This document shows positions 8,509 to 16,985 of a stretch of DNA of 64,000 bases, piece by piece. Source of the DNA: Flavobacterium sp. CG_23.5. GTDB lineage: Bacteria > Bacteroidota > Bacteroidia > Flavobacteriales > Flavobacteriaceae. The stretch is from NCBI RefSeq assembly GCF_017875765.1, contig NZ_JAGGNA010000001.1:581001-645000 (forward strand). Direction: 5' to 3'. The first letter of the stretch is position 1. Every line of letters begins with the position of its first letter. The translations under genes and the position numbers were made by a program. The notes beneath the pieces were generated by a model that saw only the letters and a list, made by a program, of their open reading frames with translations, did no database searches and had not been told where the DNA came from.

Positions 8509-9372
8509 TTAATAAATAAATCCGAAAGAGAGCTTGTTTTTCCTTGTAACGTAATAATATAAAAAAAACCGTTCAATCATTAAATCTTTAACATTAAGAA
8601 TAGTAAGTTCATTGTTTTTTAATTCTTTGTTAATGGCGTGGATAGAAATAAAGGCAACGCAATTAGAATTCATAAGATATGATTTTATACTTTCGGTGCT
8701 TCCTAATTGCATTTCAACAGTCAATTGAGAAAGTTTCATTTCAAAAGGTTTCAAAGCGTATTCAATAACTTCCAGTGTGCCTGATCCTTGCTCGCGCATT
8801 AGAAAACGCATAGTTTTAAAATCTTCTTTTGTGACATGCTTTTTATTTACTAATGGATTTTTATTATTGCAAACCAACACTAATTCATCTTTTAAAAAGT
8901 GGGTGTATTTAATCGACTGATTTTTAGATTGCCCTTCTACAATTCCTATTTCAATTTCTTTGTTCAATAAAGCATTTTCAATTTGCTCCGTATTCCCATT
9001 GCGTAAATTGATTTTAATATCCTGTGATTTTTGATGGAAACGTGCCAAAAGTGGCGGAATAACATATTGAGAAATCGTCGTACTGGCTCCCAATCGTAAC
9101 GTTCCTTGTTGTTGATTAATCAGCGCACTCAAATCGAAATCTATTTCACGATATATTTCAAATATATTTTTTGTGTGTTTCAATAATAATTCGCCCGCTT
9201 TTGTAATTGAAATTTTGGAACCATTCCTATCAAAAAGCTTAATTTTATATTCTTCTTCCAGTTCGTGAATGTGTTTGGAAATGGCAGGCTGGGTTATAAA
9301 TAATTCACTTGCCGCTTTTGTAAAACTCAATCTATTGGCAACAGTGAAGAATACTTTTAGTCTAAAATCCAT
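8509..9372 (-). CDS. LysR-type transcriptional regulator
   Basis: The 287-residue protein begins with a winged helix-turn-helix (about 1-60; SFTKAASELFITQPAISKHI), typical of LysR regulators, followed by a periplasmic-binding-protein-like effector domain (about 90-280). The effector domain has the LRLGASTTISQYVIPPLL strand-helix typical of the CysB/CbbR branch. LysR proteins often control a divergent neighbour, but the adjacent upstream gene runs the same way, so its target is not evident. It ends convergent to the DUF1275 gene. Confidence 0.88.
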   Translation of the reverse strand: MDFRLKVFFTVANRLSFTKAASELFITQPAISKHIHELEEEYKIKLFDRNGSKISITKAGELLLKHTKNIFEIYREIDFDLSALINQQQGTLRLGASTTISQYVIPPLLARFHQKSQDIKINLRNGNTEQIENALLNKEIEIGIVEGQSKNQSIKYTHFLKDELVLVCNNKNPLVNKKHVTKEDFKTMRFLMREQGSGTLEVIEYALKPFEMKLSQLTVEMQLGSTESIKSYLMNSNCVAFISIHAINKELKNNELTILNVKDLMIERFFLYYYVTRKNKLSFGFIY

Positions 9373-9396
9373 ACTTCTGATTTTTATTTGGATTAA

Positions 9397-11424
9397 CTAC
9401 AGCAATCCATTGTATTTCCTAACAAACCATTCTGTTGCAAGCAAAGTCGAAATCAAAACCAATAACCAAACCCAATCAATTAAAGGCGTTTTAGTTACAT
9501 TATTTTTTTGAATGGATTTGTATTCTTCATTTTCTAAAAGCGATTTTATTAGCGCATCTGTTTGATCCGGAAAATAAGCTTTCCCTTGTGTCTGAAGAGC
9601 TAATTGAGATAATTTTTCTACATCTGGATTTACAAACTGCTTTTCGATATCAAAATCCAGAATTTCAAAATGACTGCTGTACGTAGTTTTTGAATTTAAT
9701 TCCTTTACCGAAAAATTATAACTTCCTGCTGTAAGCCCATCAAGATTTACTTTATAAGAATTATTTCCTTTTAATAAATCGTAGTTTTTCGTTTGCTTGG
9801 TTTTACTATTGGTAACAGCGATAGTCAATCGTGCTTTTTCGTCAAATTCATAATTTTTATTAAAATACTGAGCGGTAATTTCGATTGCTTCTCCTGAATT
9901 GTAAAAACTTTCATGCTCCACAACCAATGATTTTTTGGCATTATTGGAAGCCAAAAATTGAATAATCTTATCTATAAAAATATCGAATTTTTCAAATGAC
10001 TGATTATCGATATGACTTTGCAAACGCCATTTCCAACTATTTTCGCCCAAAAGAAAAGCGGAACGTTTTCCTTGATTCTCCGTAAAAACCAATAACGGGG
10101 AATTAGTTTCTATATTTCTAATTTTCGAAGATAGCAAAACCGATACATTTCCATTGGCAGTCACGTTTCCAAAAGGATTTTGCAACGGAGGGAAATTTTC
10201 AAATCCAATGTTATCAATCGCAAACAAATTAAATTGCGAATTAAATCCAGCTAGATAATCTTCTTTTTGACCACTCAACCTGAATGATAAACTATTTTGT
10301 TGTTCATTCAAAAAATTGAAATCAGTGTTGTTTCCGGTAATGATAAAAGTATTAACTCCCGCTAGTTTAGCACCCTCAAAAGCAGATTTAAATTCACCAG
10401 TTGGTTGGTATAAAATTAAAACAGTATAATCCTGTAACGATTTGATTTCATTTGGCTTAACGATAGTTACTTTACGTTGTGCATTAGTTTCTATGGCGTG
10501 TTTTAAAGCAGCAATATCTGGATGATTTATGGCCGAAATAATTGCCACATTTGTTTTCTGATCGATAACTTCTACCGCAAAATTCTTATTATTATTGAAG
10601 GTATTTTTTTCTTTTTCTTTCGATGATATACTAGCTTTAAAAACTTGTGAACCTACTTTGTTGGCTGGCAAAAGTAAATTAATGGTCGCTGTTTTTTTCG
10701 ATGGAGAAAATGAAATACTTTGCTTACTCAATACCGAATTTCCTTGAGAAATACTAAAATCGGCAGAGACAATTTTGGTTCCTGAATACTGTAAAAAAAC
10801 TTCTACCGGGAATTTATTCTTGTAAAAAGCATATTTATTTACGTTCAGTTGATTGATTTTTAAGTCAAATAATTTTGTTGTATCGCCTACTATTATAGGG
10901 AATACTTTATTCGAAGCATCAAAACTGTACACATAATCATTTCCCGAAGTTTGATTTCCATCAGTGATAATTACCGTTGGAAAAATAACATTTCTATTGA
11001 TACTTTTTAGGTTTTTGGCAATTGCTTCAAGATTGGTCTGTGTTCCTTTGAAATTAAATGTCGAAGACGGTTCAAACTCCCTGTCAAATTGATACGTTTG
11101 CAAATCAAATTTATCTTGAATAGCAGTATTTGAGGTGATCTTTTTATACATTTCTAATGCTTTTTCATTAGCATTTAAAAAAGTAATAGAATTGGAATTA
11201 TCCACAACAACAGCCAAAGGTGTTTTTACAATTTCTAATGTATTTTTTGTAATAATTGGATTTATAAGCAATAACAAAATCGAAAAAATAGAAGCAAAAC
11301 GCAAAAAAGCCAAAAACAAACTGACTTTAGATTTGTTTTTGGCTTTGTATAAATAGTGATAAAATGACAAACCACCTGCTACGACTAATGAAAGTATAAT
11401 CAATAAAATAGTAGTTGTTGTCAT
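9397..11424 (-). CDS. membrane-anchored vWA-like protein
   Basis: The 675-residue protein has two N-terminal transmembrane helices (about 5-25 and 38-58), a large extracytoplasmic region and one C-terminal helix (about 650-668, WVWLLVLISTLLATEWF). Straight after the second helix is AVVVDNSNS (residues 71-79), which fits the DxSxS part of a vWA metal-ion site, with FPTVIITDGNQTSG further on. This matches the Bacteroidota family of large vWA/BatA-like membrane proteins. Function is unknown; protein-protein or ligand binding in the periplasm is likely. The upstream 95 bp hold no strong promoter (AATATTTG, one mismatch). Confidence 0.65.
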   Translation of the reverse strand: MTTTTILLIILSLVVAGGLSFYHYLYKAKNKSKVSLFLAFLRFASIFSILLLLINPIITKNTLEIVKTPLAVVVDNSNSITFLNANEKALEMYKKITSNTAIQDKFDLQTYQFDREFEPSSTFNFKGTQTNLEAIAKNLKSINRNVIFPTVIITDGNQTSGNDYVYSFDASNKVFPIIVGDTTKLFDLKINQLNVNKYAFYKNKFPVEVFLQYSGTKIVSADFSISQGNSVLSKQSISFSPSKKTATINLLLPANKVGSQVFKASISSKEKEKNTFNNNKNFAVEVIDQKTNVAIISAINHPDIAALKHAIETNAQRKVTIVKPNEIKSLQDYTVLILYQPTGEFKSAFEGAKLAGVNTFIITGNNTDFNFLNEQQNSLSFRLSGQKEDYLAGFNSQFNLFAIDNIGFENFPPLQNPFGNVTANGNVSVLLSSKIRNIETNSPLLVFTENQGKRSAFLLGENSWKWRLQSHIDNQSFEKFDIFIDKIIQFLASNNAKKSLVVEHESFYNSGEAIEITAQYFNKNYEFDEKARLTIAVTNSKTKQTKNYDLLKGNNSYKVNLDGLTAGSYNFSVKELNSKTTYSSHFEILDFDIEKQFVNPDVEKLSQLALQTQGKAYFPDQTDALIKSLLENEEYKSIQKNNVTKTPLIDWVWLLVLISTLLATEWFVRKYNGLL

Positions 11425-11519
11425 ATACCCGAATTAAAAGATTGAATAATTTAAGAATTTAAAACAAATATTCAATAAATAATCTTTAAATCTTTAAATT
11501 TTTGAATCATTAACTTATG

Positions 11520-12266
11520 CTAAGTAAGCATTCCTCCACAAACGTTCATAACTTGACCTGTTACATACGCACTCATATCCGAAGCAAAGAAAAGACAAGC
11601 GTTAGCAACATCTTCAGTTGTACCTCCACGTTTCAATGGAATTCCGTCTCTCCATCCTTGTACCACATCATCACTTAATTTAGCGGTCATTTCTGTTTCA
11701 ATAAATCCTGGTGCAATCGCGTTGCAACGAATATTACGAGAACCTAATTCTAATGCAACTGATTTTGTAAATCCAATAACACCTGCTTTCGATGCCGCAT
11801 AATTGGTCTGCCCCGCATTACCCTTCACTCCTACTACAGAACTCATATTAATAATAGATCCTGAACGTTGTTTCAAGAAAGTTCTTTGAATGGCCTTAGT
11901 CATATTAAAAACTGATTTCAAATTGACATCAATTACTTGATCAAAATCGGCTTCAGACATACGCATCAGTAAATTATCTTTGGTAATCCCAGCGTTATTA
12001 ATTAAAACATCAACAGTTCCGAATTCGGCAATTACTGCGTCAACCATAGTTTGCGCTTCGTTAAAATCAGCAGCGTTAGATTGATATCCTTTAGCTTTAA
12101 TTCCAAGAGCGTTCAATTCATTTTCCAGAGCTAAAGCTGATTCAACAGATGAACTGTACGTAAAAGCAACATTTGCACCATTTTTCGCAAAAACCTCTGC
12201 AATTCCTTTACCAATTCCTCGACTTGCGCCAGTAATTATAACAACTTTTCCTTCTAGTAATTTCAT
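11520..12266 (-). CDS. fabG: 3-oxoacyl-ACP reductase FabG
   Basis: FabG reduces 3-oxoacyl-ACP with NADPH in fatty acid elongation. The 248-residue protein is a classical short-chain dehydrogenase: TGASRGIG cofactor loop at residues 12-19, NNAG near 90-93, and the catalytic Asn115, Ser143, Tyr156 and Lys160 (YAASK). Length and the C-terminal GQVMNVCGGM are typical. It is preceded by an unusual structured ~95-nt leader with its own promoter element, so it is probably transcribed alone. Confidence 0.93.
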   Translation of the reverse strand: MKLLEGKVVIITGASRGIGKGIAEVFAKNGANVAFTYSSSVESALALENELNALGIKAKGYQSNAADFNEAQTMVDAVIAEFGTVDVLINNAGITKDNLLMRMSEADFDQVIDVNLKSVFNMTKAIQRTFLKQRSGSIINMSSVVGVKGNAGQTNYAASKAGVIGFTKSVALELGSRNIRCNAIAPGFIETEMTAKLSDDVVQGWRDGIPLKRGGTTEDVANACLFFASDMSAYVTGQVMNVCGGMLT

Positions 12267-12271
12267 GTTTT

Positions 12272-12364
12272 AAAATTAATTTAATATTTATTTGAAGCTA
12301 TTGCCGCGATACGTTGCACTCATGCCAAAACACGAGATGTGCTTCTATCAGGACTACTTTCCAT
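12272..12364 (-). promoter_or_regulatory. structured 5' leader of fabG with a 14-codon upstream ORF
   Basis: The leader can fold into a hairpin: CTCGTG pairs with CATGAG around a TTTTGG loop, extended by GCA/TGC across a 3-nt bulge, and an outer GAAGC/GCTTC pairing encloses it. An ATG at 12364, right at the expected transcript 5' end, opens a 14-codon frame (MESSPDRSTSRVLA) that ends inside the hairpin at 12320. It could be an RNA control element or a leader-peptide device. I do not recognise a known riboswitch. Confidence 0.4.
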
Positions 12365-12368
12365 ACGT

Positions 12369-12376
12369 CAAATATA
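12369..12376 (-). promoter_or_regulatory. Bacteroidota -7 promoter element of fabG
   Basis: Minus strand reads TATATTTG (TAnnTTTG). It places the 5' end near 12363 and gives fabG a ~95-nt leader. A TTTG lies upstream but at a spacing of about 26 nt, longer than usual. Confidence 0.45.
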
Positions 12377-12434
12377 GAATAATTACTTTTTAAAAAAAAT
12401 TTCAAATTCAATAAACGTTCAAGCTAGCCAAACT

Positions 12435-13757
12435 TTATACTTTAAAATTTTTATCAACCCATTTATCCCAATTCGAACTGTAAATTGCCAGTAAAGTAAA
12501 GCTTAATAAAAATAGATGGTACCACGCATTACTGATTAAATCAAAAAAGTCTATTTTGCCCTTAGCAAAACTTAAAATTAACAAGACTTGTGCGCCATAA
12601 GGTAAAACCCCCTGAACAACGCAAGAAAAGATATCTAAAATAGCGGCTGTCTTTTTGGGATTCAAATCATATTCGTCATTAATCTCCTTTGCAATAGGTC
12701 CGGTAATTACAATTGAAACGGTGTTATTGGCTATTGCCAAATTAGCAAAACCCACCAATGCACCGATTCCTGCCTGTGCCGATTTTTTACTTTTGATCCG
12801 TCTTTTTATTTGATGTAATAGATAATCAATTCCGCCCGCTTTCTCCACCATCGCGGCTAAACCGCCCGTCAGCATCGATAACAAAAAGATATCAGTCATA
12901 CTGATAAAACCTTCATATATTTTTTGGATAAACTCCAATACGGTAAAAGACTCTCCAATATAACCTATGATACCCGCTAAAATAGTTCCAATAATTAAAG
13001 TCGAAAAAACATTTATTCCAAACAAAGCCAAAAATATTACCACGATATAAGGAATAATAGGAATCCATTCAAAACTAGTTATTGGGAGGTCAACCGACAC
13101 TATATCTGATTTTAGACCTAGATAAAAGAATAAAATAATTGTAATCACTGCGGCAGGAAACGCAATAAACAAATTGATTTTAAATTTGTCTTTTAATTCA
13201 CAGCCGAGCGATTGTGTTGCGGCAATGGTTGTGTCCGAGATCATCGAAAGGTTGTCACCAAACATAGAACCACCCAATAAAGCACCAGAAATAAGCGGTA
13301 AAGAAGCACCACTTTTATCTGCTAATGTCACGGCTATAGGTCCTAGGGCAACAATTGCACCTACAGAAGTTCCAGTGGCAGTTGACAAAAAACTTGCAAT
13401 CAGAAAGATTCCTAATGGAAAATAAGCGGCATCTACAGTGCTGATTCCTAAATTAACAACGGCATCAACACCGCCCATCGCTTTACTCACAACTGCAAAT
13501 GCACCAGCAAGCAAATAAATCAAGCACATGGTCATAATTTTACTTTCACCGCAACCCGCAATTAAGGTTGTTACTTTTTCATCAGTGGAAGACTTGAATA
13601 ATATAAAAGCTGCTATAATTCCAATTAAAACGGCAACTGGAGATGGAAATGCGTAAAAATCATGTAAAACAATTCCAGCACCCAAAAAAGTAAAAATAAA
13701 AACAAATAACGGAATCAAAGCGTACGGATTTCCTCTTTTTTTCGAAAAAATAGTCAT
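12435..13757 (-). CDS. NhaC-family Na+/H+ antiporter-like transporter, possible methionine transporter (MetT-like)
   Basis: The 440-residue protein has about eleven hydrophobic segments and NhaC-superfamily motifs, including TGTSVGAIVALGPIAVTLA, GGSMFGDNLSMISDTTIAA and the duplicated GFANLAIANNTVSIVITGPI half. The start is taken as the ATG at 13757 (MTIFSKKRGNPYA). The reading frame extends upstream to a TTG, but that would begin in the leader RNA and gives an unusual N-terminus. The leader holds a SAM-riboswitch-like structure. S-box-controlled NhaC proteins have been proposed as methionine transporters (MetT), so methionine uptake coupled to Na+ is a better guess here than pH homeostasis. 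That reassignment is inference. Confidence 0.8.
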   Translation of the reverse strand: MTIFSKKRGNPYALIPLFVFIFTFLGAGIVLHDFYAFPSPVAVLIGIIAAFILFKSSTDEKVTTLIAGCGESKIMTMCLIYLLAGAFAVVSKAMGGVDAVVNLGISTVDAAYFPLGIFLIASFLSTATGTSVGAIVALGPIAVTLADKSGASLPLISGALLGGSMFGDNLSMISDTTIAATQSLGCELKDKFKINLFIAFPAAVITIILFFYLGLKSDIVSVDLPITSFEWIPIIPYIVVIFLALFGINVFSTLIIGTILAGIIGYIGESFTVLEFIQKIYEGFISMTDIFLLSMLTGGLAAMVEKAGGIDYLLHQIKRRIKSKKSAQAGIGALVGFANLAIANNTVSIVITGPIAKEINDEYDLNPKKTAAILDIFSCVVQGVLPYGAQVLLILSFAKGKIDFFDLISNAWYHLFLLSFTLLAIYSSNWDKWVDKNFKV

Positions 13758-13844
13758 AAAATTAATTTTAAAATGAATTAAATATGACGAAAAACGAAAG
13801 CTAAAAAATGGGAATGTAAACAACATTTTTTCCAAAGGATTTGG

Positions 13845-13910
13845 CTTATCGTTTTAGCACCTTGCTTGTTGCTGCAGGTTGCTATCTCATTGAGAGATTC
13901 GTGATAAAGG
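13845..13910 (-). promoter_or_regulatory. SAM-riboswitch-like leader, compact variant
   Basis: Read on the minus strand the element has the S-box landmarks in order: TTTATCACGA (5' P1 strand and start of the core), a short P2-like hairpin (13884-13898), GCAACC (13878-13883), a P3 hairpin, AAGGTGCTAA (13854-13863), and GATAAG closing P1 (13845-13850). The usual long kink-turn P2 and the P4 helix are reduced or absent. A TACTTTTG promoter element lies just upstream. A CCAAA/TTTGG hairpin and an AAAAAATG/CATTTTTT pairing downstream may be the expression platform. Recognition is by eye. Confidence 0.55.
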
Positions 13911-13913
13911 GTG

Positions 13914-13921
13914 CAAAAGTA
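13914..13921 (-). promoter_or_regulatory. Bacteroidota -7 promoter element of the riboswitch-transporter unit
   Basis: Minus strand reads TACTTTTG (TAnnTTTG), with a TTTG 23 nt further upstream. The transcript would begin within a few bases of the riboswitch-like P1 strand. Confidence 0.5.
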
Positions 13922-13964
13922 ATACATCATTTACTAAAAAACGACAAACTGTATGTTTTTTTGA

Positions 13965-13997
13965 TAAAAAAAGCCTTACCGAAGTAAAGCTTTTTTA
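13965..13997. terminator. intrinsic terminator hairpin
   Basis: AAAAAAGC-C-TTAC, loop CGAA, GTAA-A-GCTTTTTT: a stem with one mismatch, flanked by an A-run and a T-run. It lies after the stop of the 140-aa gene on the minus strand and just upstream of the riboswitch-transporter promoter. Confidence 0.7.
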
Positions 13998-14026
13998 ATA
14001 TTATATTTTATTTTTTTTGAGATGTA

Positions 14027-14449
14027 CTAGAAAGCCACATTCCATTTTGGTAATCTTCCATTTTCATCCAAGAAATTTTGTAAAACTTGTCCTTCGACAA
14101 AAGTTGGGATACCTTTAGTTTTATCATTGAATGTTTCATACCAAACTACTTCTAGCAAACTAATATCTTCGATTTTCATTTGTGCAGGCCAAGAATATTT
14201 TCTTCCCGTTTTTGCAAATTGATGACCGTTTACAATTTTATCTTTCAAACCGCCATTTTTGATTTTCAAAGTTCCGTCATTTTGAACAGTCCCAGTAGAA
14301 CCAACCATAATTAACTCTTTTTCTTCCCCAACTACATAAACCAAAAACACGCCAGATCCTTCAGAAGCATTACAAACTTCTTCTAAACTATCATCTATTG
14401 TAAATGAAAACTGATTGCTAACTTTGAATTTTTTTAATTCCTTGTACAT
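14027..14449 (-). CDS. small GIY-YIG-like protein
   Basis: This 140-residue protein has SGVFLVYVVGEEKELIMVGS at about residues 32-51, which resembles the GIY...YVG core of GIY-YIG nucleases, with a helix containing Lys/His (GGLKDKIVNGHQFAKTGRKY) and a later acidic residue in FVEGQVLQNFL that could be the metal-binding Glu. The first Tyr of the motif is Phe here, so activity is uncertain. It is transcribed alone from a TACCTTTG promoter element (14581-14588) through a ~125-nt leader containing a small hairpin. Function unknown. Confidence 0.6.
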   Translation of the reverse strand: MYKELKKFKVSNQFSFTIDDSLEEVCNASEGSGVFLVYVVGEEKELIMVGSTGTVQNDGTLKIKNGGLKDKIVNGHQFAKTGRKYSWPAQMKIEDISLLEVVWYETFNDKTKGIPTFVEGQVLQNFLDENGRLPKWNVAF

Positions 14450-14580
14450 ACTATTTTATTTTTATTTGAATTGGCTTCCGTAAAAAAAGCTCACAAAATC
14501 GTGAGAATCATCTAAACCATTCGTTTATGTTTGTTCTTTATTAAAATTAAACCATTAAAACAGCTATTTTTAATAAAGTG

Positions 14581-14588
14581 CAAAGGTA
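14581..14588 (-). promoter_or_regulatory. Bacteroidota -7 promoter element of the GIY-YIG-like gene
   Basis: Minus strand reads TACCTTTG (TAnnTTTG), about 130 bp upstream of the start codon. The intervening leader holds a CTCAC/GTGAG hairpin near 14491-14506. Confidence 0.35.
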
Positions 14589-14610
14589 TTTCTTTAATTC
14601 CATTTATAAT

Positions 14611-14640
14611 AAAAAAGCCCCACAAAATGTGAGGCTTTTA
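14611..14640. terminator. intrinsic terminator after sucD
   Basis: AAAAGCC-C-CACA, loop AAA, TGTG-A-GGCTTTT forms a strong stem with T-runs in both directions. It lies 23 bp after the sucD stop codon and closes the lpx-efp-sucD gene series. Confidence 0.8.
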
Positions 14641-14662
14641 AAATATTTAATTTAGAAAAAAA

Positions 14663-15535
14663 TTATCCTAAAACTTCTTTAACTTTTTTACCAATTTCAG
14701 CTGGTGAATCCACTACATGAATACCACATTCTCTCATGATTTGTTTTTTAGCTTCGGCTGTATCGTCAGAACCACCAACGATTGCACCTGCATGTCCCAT
14801 TGTTCGTCCTGCTGGAGCGGTAACTCCTGCAATGAAACCTACAACTGGTTTACGGTTACCATCAGCTTTGATCCAATGAGCAGCATCAGCTTCTAATTGT
14901 CCACCAATTTCACCAATCATTACGATACATTCTGTTTCTGGATCATTCATCAATAATTCAACTGCTTCTTTTGTAGTTGTTCCAATGATTGGATCTCCAC
15001 CAATACCAATAGCAGTAGTAATTCCTAAACCTTGTTTTACTACTTGGTCTGCAGCCTCGTACGTTAATGTTCCTGATTTAGAAACAATTCCAACAGTACC
15101 TTTTTTGAAAACAAAACCTGGCATAATACCTACTTTTGCTTCACCTGGAGTAATTATTCCAGGACAGTTAGGACCAATTAATCTTGCCTTTCTTTCTTTA
15201 ACATAACTATTAGCTTTAATCATATCAGCTACAGGAATTCCTTCAGTAATTGCAATAATTACTTTAATTCCAGCATCAGCAGCTTCCATTATTGCATCAG
15301 CAGCAAAAGCTGGTGGTACAAAAATAATAGTTGTGTCTGCTCCTGCTTGTTCCACAGCGTCTTTTACAGTATTAAAAACAGGACGATCTAAATGAGTGGT
15401 CCCCCCTTTTCCTGGAGTTACACCACCTACAACATTTGTTCCGTACTCAATCATTTGAGAAGCATGGAAAGTTCCTTCACTTCCTGTAAATCCTTGAACA
15501 ATTATTTTGGAATCTTTATTAACTAAAACACTCAT
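14663..15535 (-). CDS. sucD: succinyl-CoA ligase (ADP-forming) alpha subunit
   Basis: SucD binds CoA and carries the phosphohistidine of the citric-acid-cycle enzyme succinyl-CoA synthetase. The 290-residue protein has the N-terminal CoA-binding Rossmann domain (QGFTGSEG near residues 14-21) and the ligase domain with the phosphorylated His248 in GHAGAIVGG. Length and motifs are standard. The beta subunit gene is not in the window, so the two subunits are encoded apart. A TACTTTTG element at 15572-15579 suggests its own promoter. Confidence 0.96.
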   Translation of the reverse strand: MSVLVNKDSKIIVQGFTGSEGTFHASQMIEYGTNVVGGVTPGKGGTTHLDRPVFNTVKDAVEQAGADTTIIFVPPAFAADAIMEAADAGIKVIIAITEGIPVADMIKANSYVKERKARLIGPNCPGIITPGEAKVGIMPGFVFKKGTVGIVSKSGTLTYEAADQVVKQGLGITTAIGIGGDPIIGTTTKEAVELLMNDPETECIVMIGEIGGQLEADAAHWIKADGNRKPVVGFIAGVTAPAGRTMGHAGAIVGGSDDTAEAKKQIMRECGIHVVDSPAEIGKKVKEVLG

Positions 15536-15571
15536 GATATATATTTTATGTGATTTTTATAAATTGTTATG

Positions 15572-15579
15572 CAAAAGTA
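15572..15579 (-). promoter_or_regulatory. Bacteroidota -7 promoter element of sucD
   Basis: Minus strand reads TACTTTTG (TAnnTTTG), 36 bp upstream of the sucD start. The -33 box is not clear. Confidence 0.4.
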
Positions 15580-15622
15580 AGGTTTTCGAAATTATTTTGA
15601 TGCCTTTTCTTATCAAAATATA

Positions 15623-15985
15623 TTATGATAATTGACTCATTTGATACCCTCTGAATAACTTATTATCTTTTATTTGCCAAATTGCCATAAAATGTGCCAA
15701 TAACATTTCTTCTCTTGGGTTTTCTATCGTTTTCACAAAATGAGAATACCGCACGGAAATCATATCATTTTCAGCTATTATTTGGCTTACTCTTACTTTA
15801 GATCGCACATAAGCTTTACTCAAATCATCAGATAAATTCAATAAAGAATCATAATTCAGTTGCAAAAATCCTTTACTGCTACTCCAATCTAAAAGAACAT
15901 CAGGATGCAAAAAATCTTTCATGACATCGCTATCAATTAGTGCATCTGATTTATAAAATTTCTGAACAATTTCCTTTGCAGACAT
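15623..15985 (-). CDS. NTF2/SnoaL-like protein
   Basis: The 120-residue protein has the cone-shaped NTF2-like pattern: an N-terminal helix (AKEIVQKFYKSDA), FLHPDVLLDW, and a sheet with ISVRYSHFVKT and LLAHFMAIWQIKDNKL. Many such proteins are small enzymes or binding domains of unknown ligand. It begins 1 bp after the second lpxD stop, so it is co-translated with that gene, but no role in lipid A is known to me. Confidence 0.7.
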   Translation of the reverse strand: MSAKEIVQKFYKSDALIDSDVMKDFLHPDVLLDWSSSKGFLQLNYDSLLNLSDDLSKAYVRSKVRVSQIIAENDMISVRYSHFVKTIENPREEMLLAHFMAIWQIKDNKLFRGYQMSQLS

Positions 15986-15986
15986 A

Positions 15987-16916
15987 TTATTTTAATTTAT
16001 TTAAAATTTCGGGTATCTTTTTAATATTAGCCAGTTGTTTCAATTTCTCTCTTGATTCTTCAATTGGTGTACCAAAATAGGATTTTCCGCCTTCAACAGA
16101 TTTTGTAACTCCAGTTTGACCTAGAATAACTGCCTTTGCGCCTATAGTGATTCCGCTGGTGGTTCCTACTTGTCCCCAAATAGTAACTTCGTCTTCAATT
16201 ATTACACATCCCGCTATTCCAGTTTGCGAAGCAATCAAACAGTTTTTCCCAATTACTGTATCATGACCCACATGCACTTGATTGTCAATTTTTGTCCCTT
16301 CGCCAATTGTCGTGTCGCCCGTAACTCCTTTGTCAATGGTACAAAGTGCTCCAATTCCAACATTATCTTTTATCACGACTCTTCCTCCTGAAAGCAATTG
16401 ATCATAGCCTTCAGCACGTTTTTTATAGTAAAAGGCATCTGCTCCAAGAATTGTTCCGGCATGTATTATTACATTATCTCCAATAACGGTATAATCGTAA
16501 ATGGAAACATTAGAATGAATTAAGCAATTTTTCCCAATAACAACATGATTTCCAATAAATGTATTTGGCTGTATAATAGTCCCTTGCCCTATTAAAGCTG
16601 AAGAAGCTATTGAAACATTCGAAAATTGAAACGGTTTAAAATGATGGGTTAATTTATTGAAATCTCTAAAAGGATCATCAGAAATTAAAAGTGCTTTTCC
16701 TTCAGGACAGTCCACTATTTTGTTAATCAAAACGATGGAAGCGGCTGAATTTAATGCTTTATCGTAATATTTAGGATGATCTACAAAAACAATATCGCCT
16801 GATTCGACAACATGGATTTCGTTCATTCCATATACTGCAAAATTTGCATCACCCACATATTCACAGTTGATAATATTGGCAATTTCTTCTAAAGAGTAAA
16901 CTTTGGGGAATTTCAT
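15987..16916 (-). CDS. LpxD-like UDP-3-O-acylglucosamine N-acyltransferase (second copy)
   Basis: The 309-residue protein has an N-terminal LpxD-type domain (about 1-95) followed by left-handed beta-helix hexapeptide repeats and the conserved DNQVHVGHDTVIGKNCLIA region containing the catalytic-type His. The ATG at 16916 (MKFPKVYSLEE) is chosen; the frame extends five codons further to a TTG inside a repeat-rich spacer. A full LpxD lies in the same gene series, so this paralogue may use a different acyl chain or sugar nucleotide. It sits between efp and an NTF2-like gene. Confidence 0.82.
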   Translation of the reverse strand: MKFPKVYSLEEIANIINCEYVGDANFAVYGMNEIHVVESGDIVFVDHPKYYDKALNSAASIVLINKIVDCPEGKALLISDDPFRDFNKLTHHFKPFQFSNVSIASSALIGQGTIIQPNTFIGNHVVIGKNCLIHSNVSIYDYTVIGDNVIIHAGTILGADAFYYKKRAEGYDQLLSGGRVVIKDNVGIGALCTIDKGVTGDTTIGEGTKIDNQVHVGHDTVIGKNCLIASQTGIAGCVIIEDEVTIWGQVGTTSGITIGAKAVILGQTGVTKSVEGGKSYFGTPIEESREKLKQLANIKKIPEILNKLK

Positions 16917-16939
16917 AAATTTAGTGTTCAATATTCAAT

Positions 16940-16978
16940 GTTCAGTATTCAGATTGACTACAAACTGAATACTGAAAA
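16940..16978. repeat. inverted repeat between efp and the second lpxD
   Basis: TTCAGTATTCAG and CTGAATACTGAA form a perfect 12-bp inverted repeat around a 12-nt loop, followed on the lpxD side by near-repeats of the same motif (TTCAATATTCAATG). It could act as a terminator or processing hairpin within the operon; there is no T-run. Confidence 0.6.
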
Positions 16979-16985
16979 CTGTAAT

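Noticed and set aside
13758..13835. Upstream extension of the NhaC-family gene
   Set aside because: It starts at a TTG within the leader RNA and puts an atypical Phe-rich segment before the normal family start.
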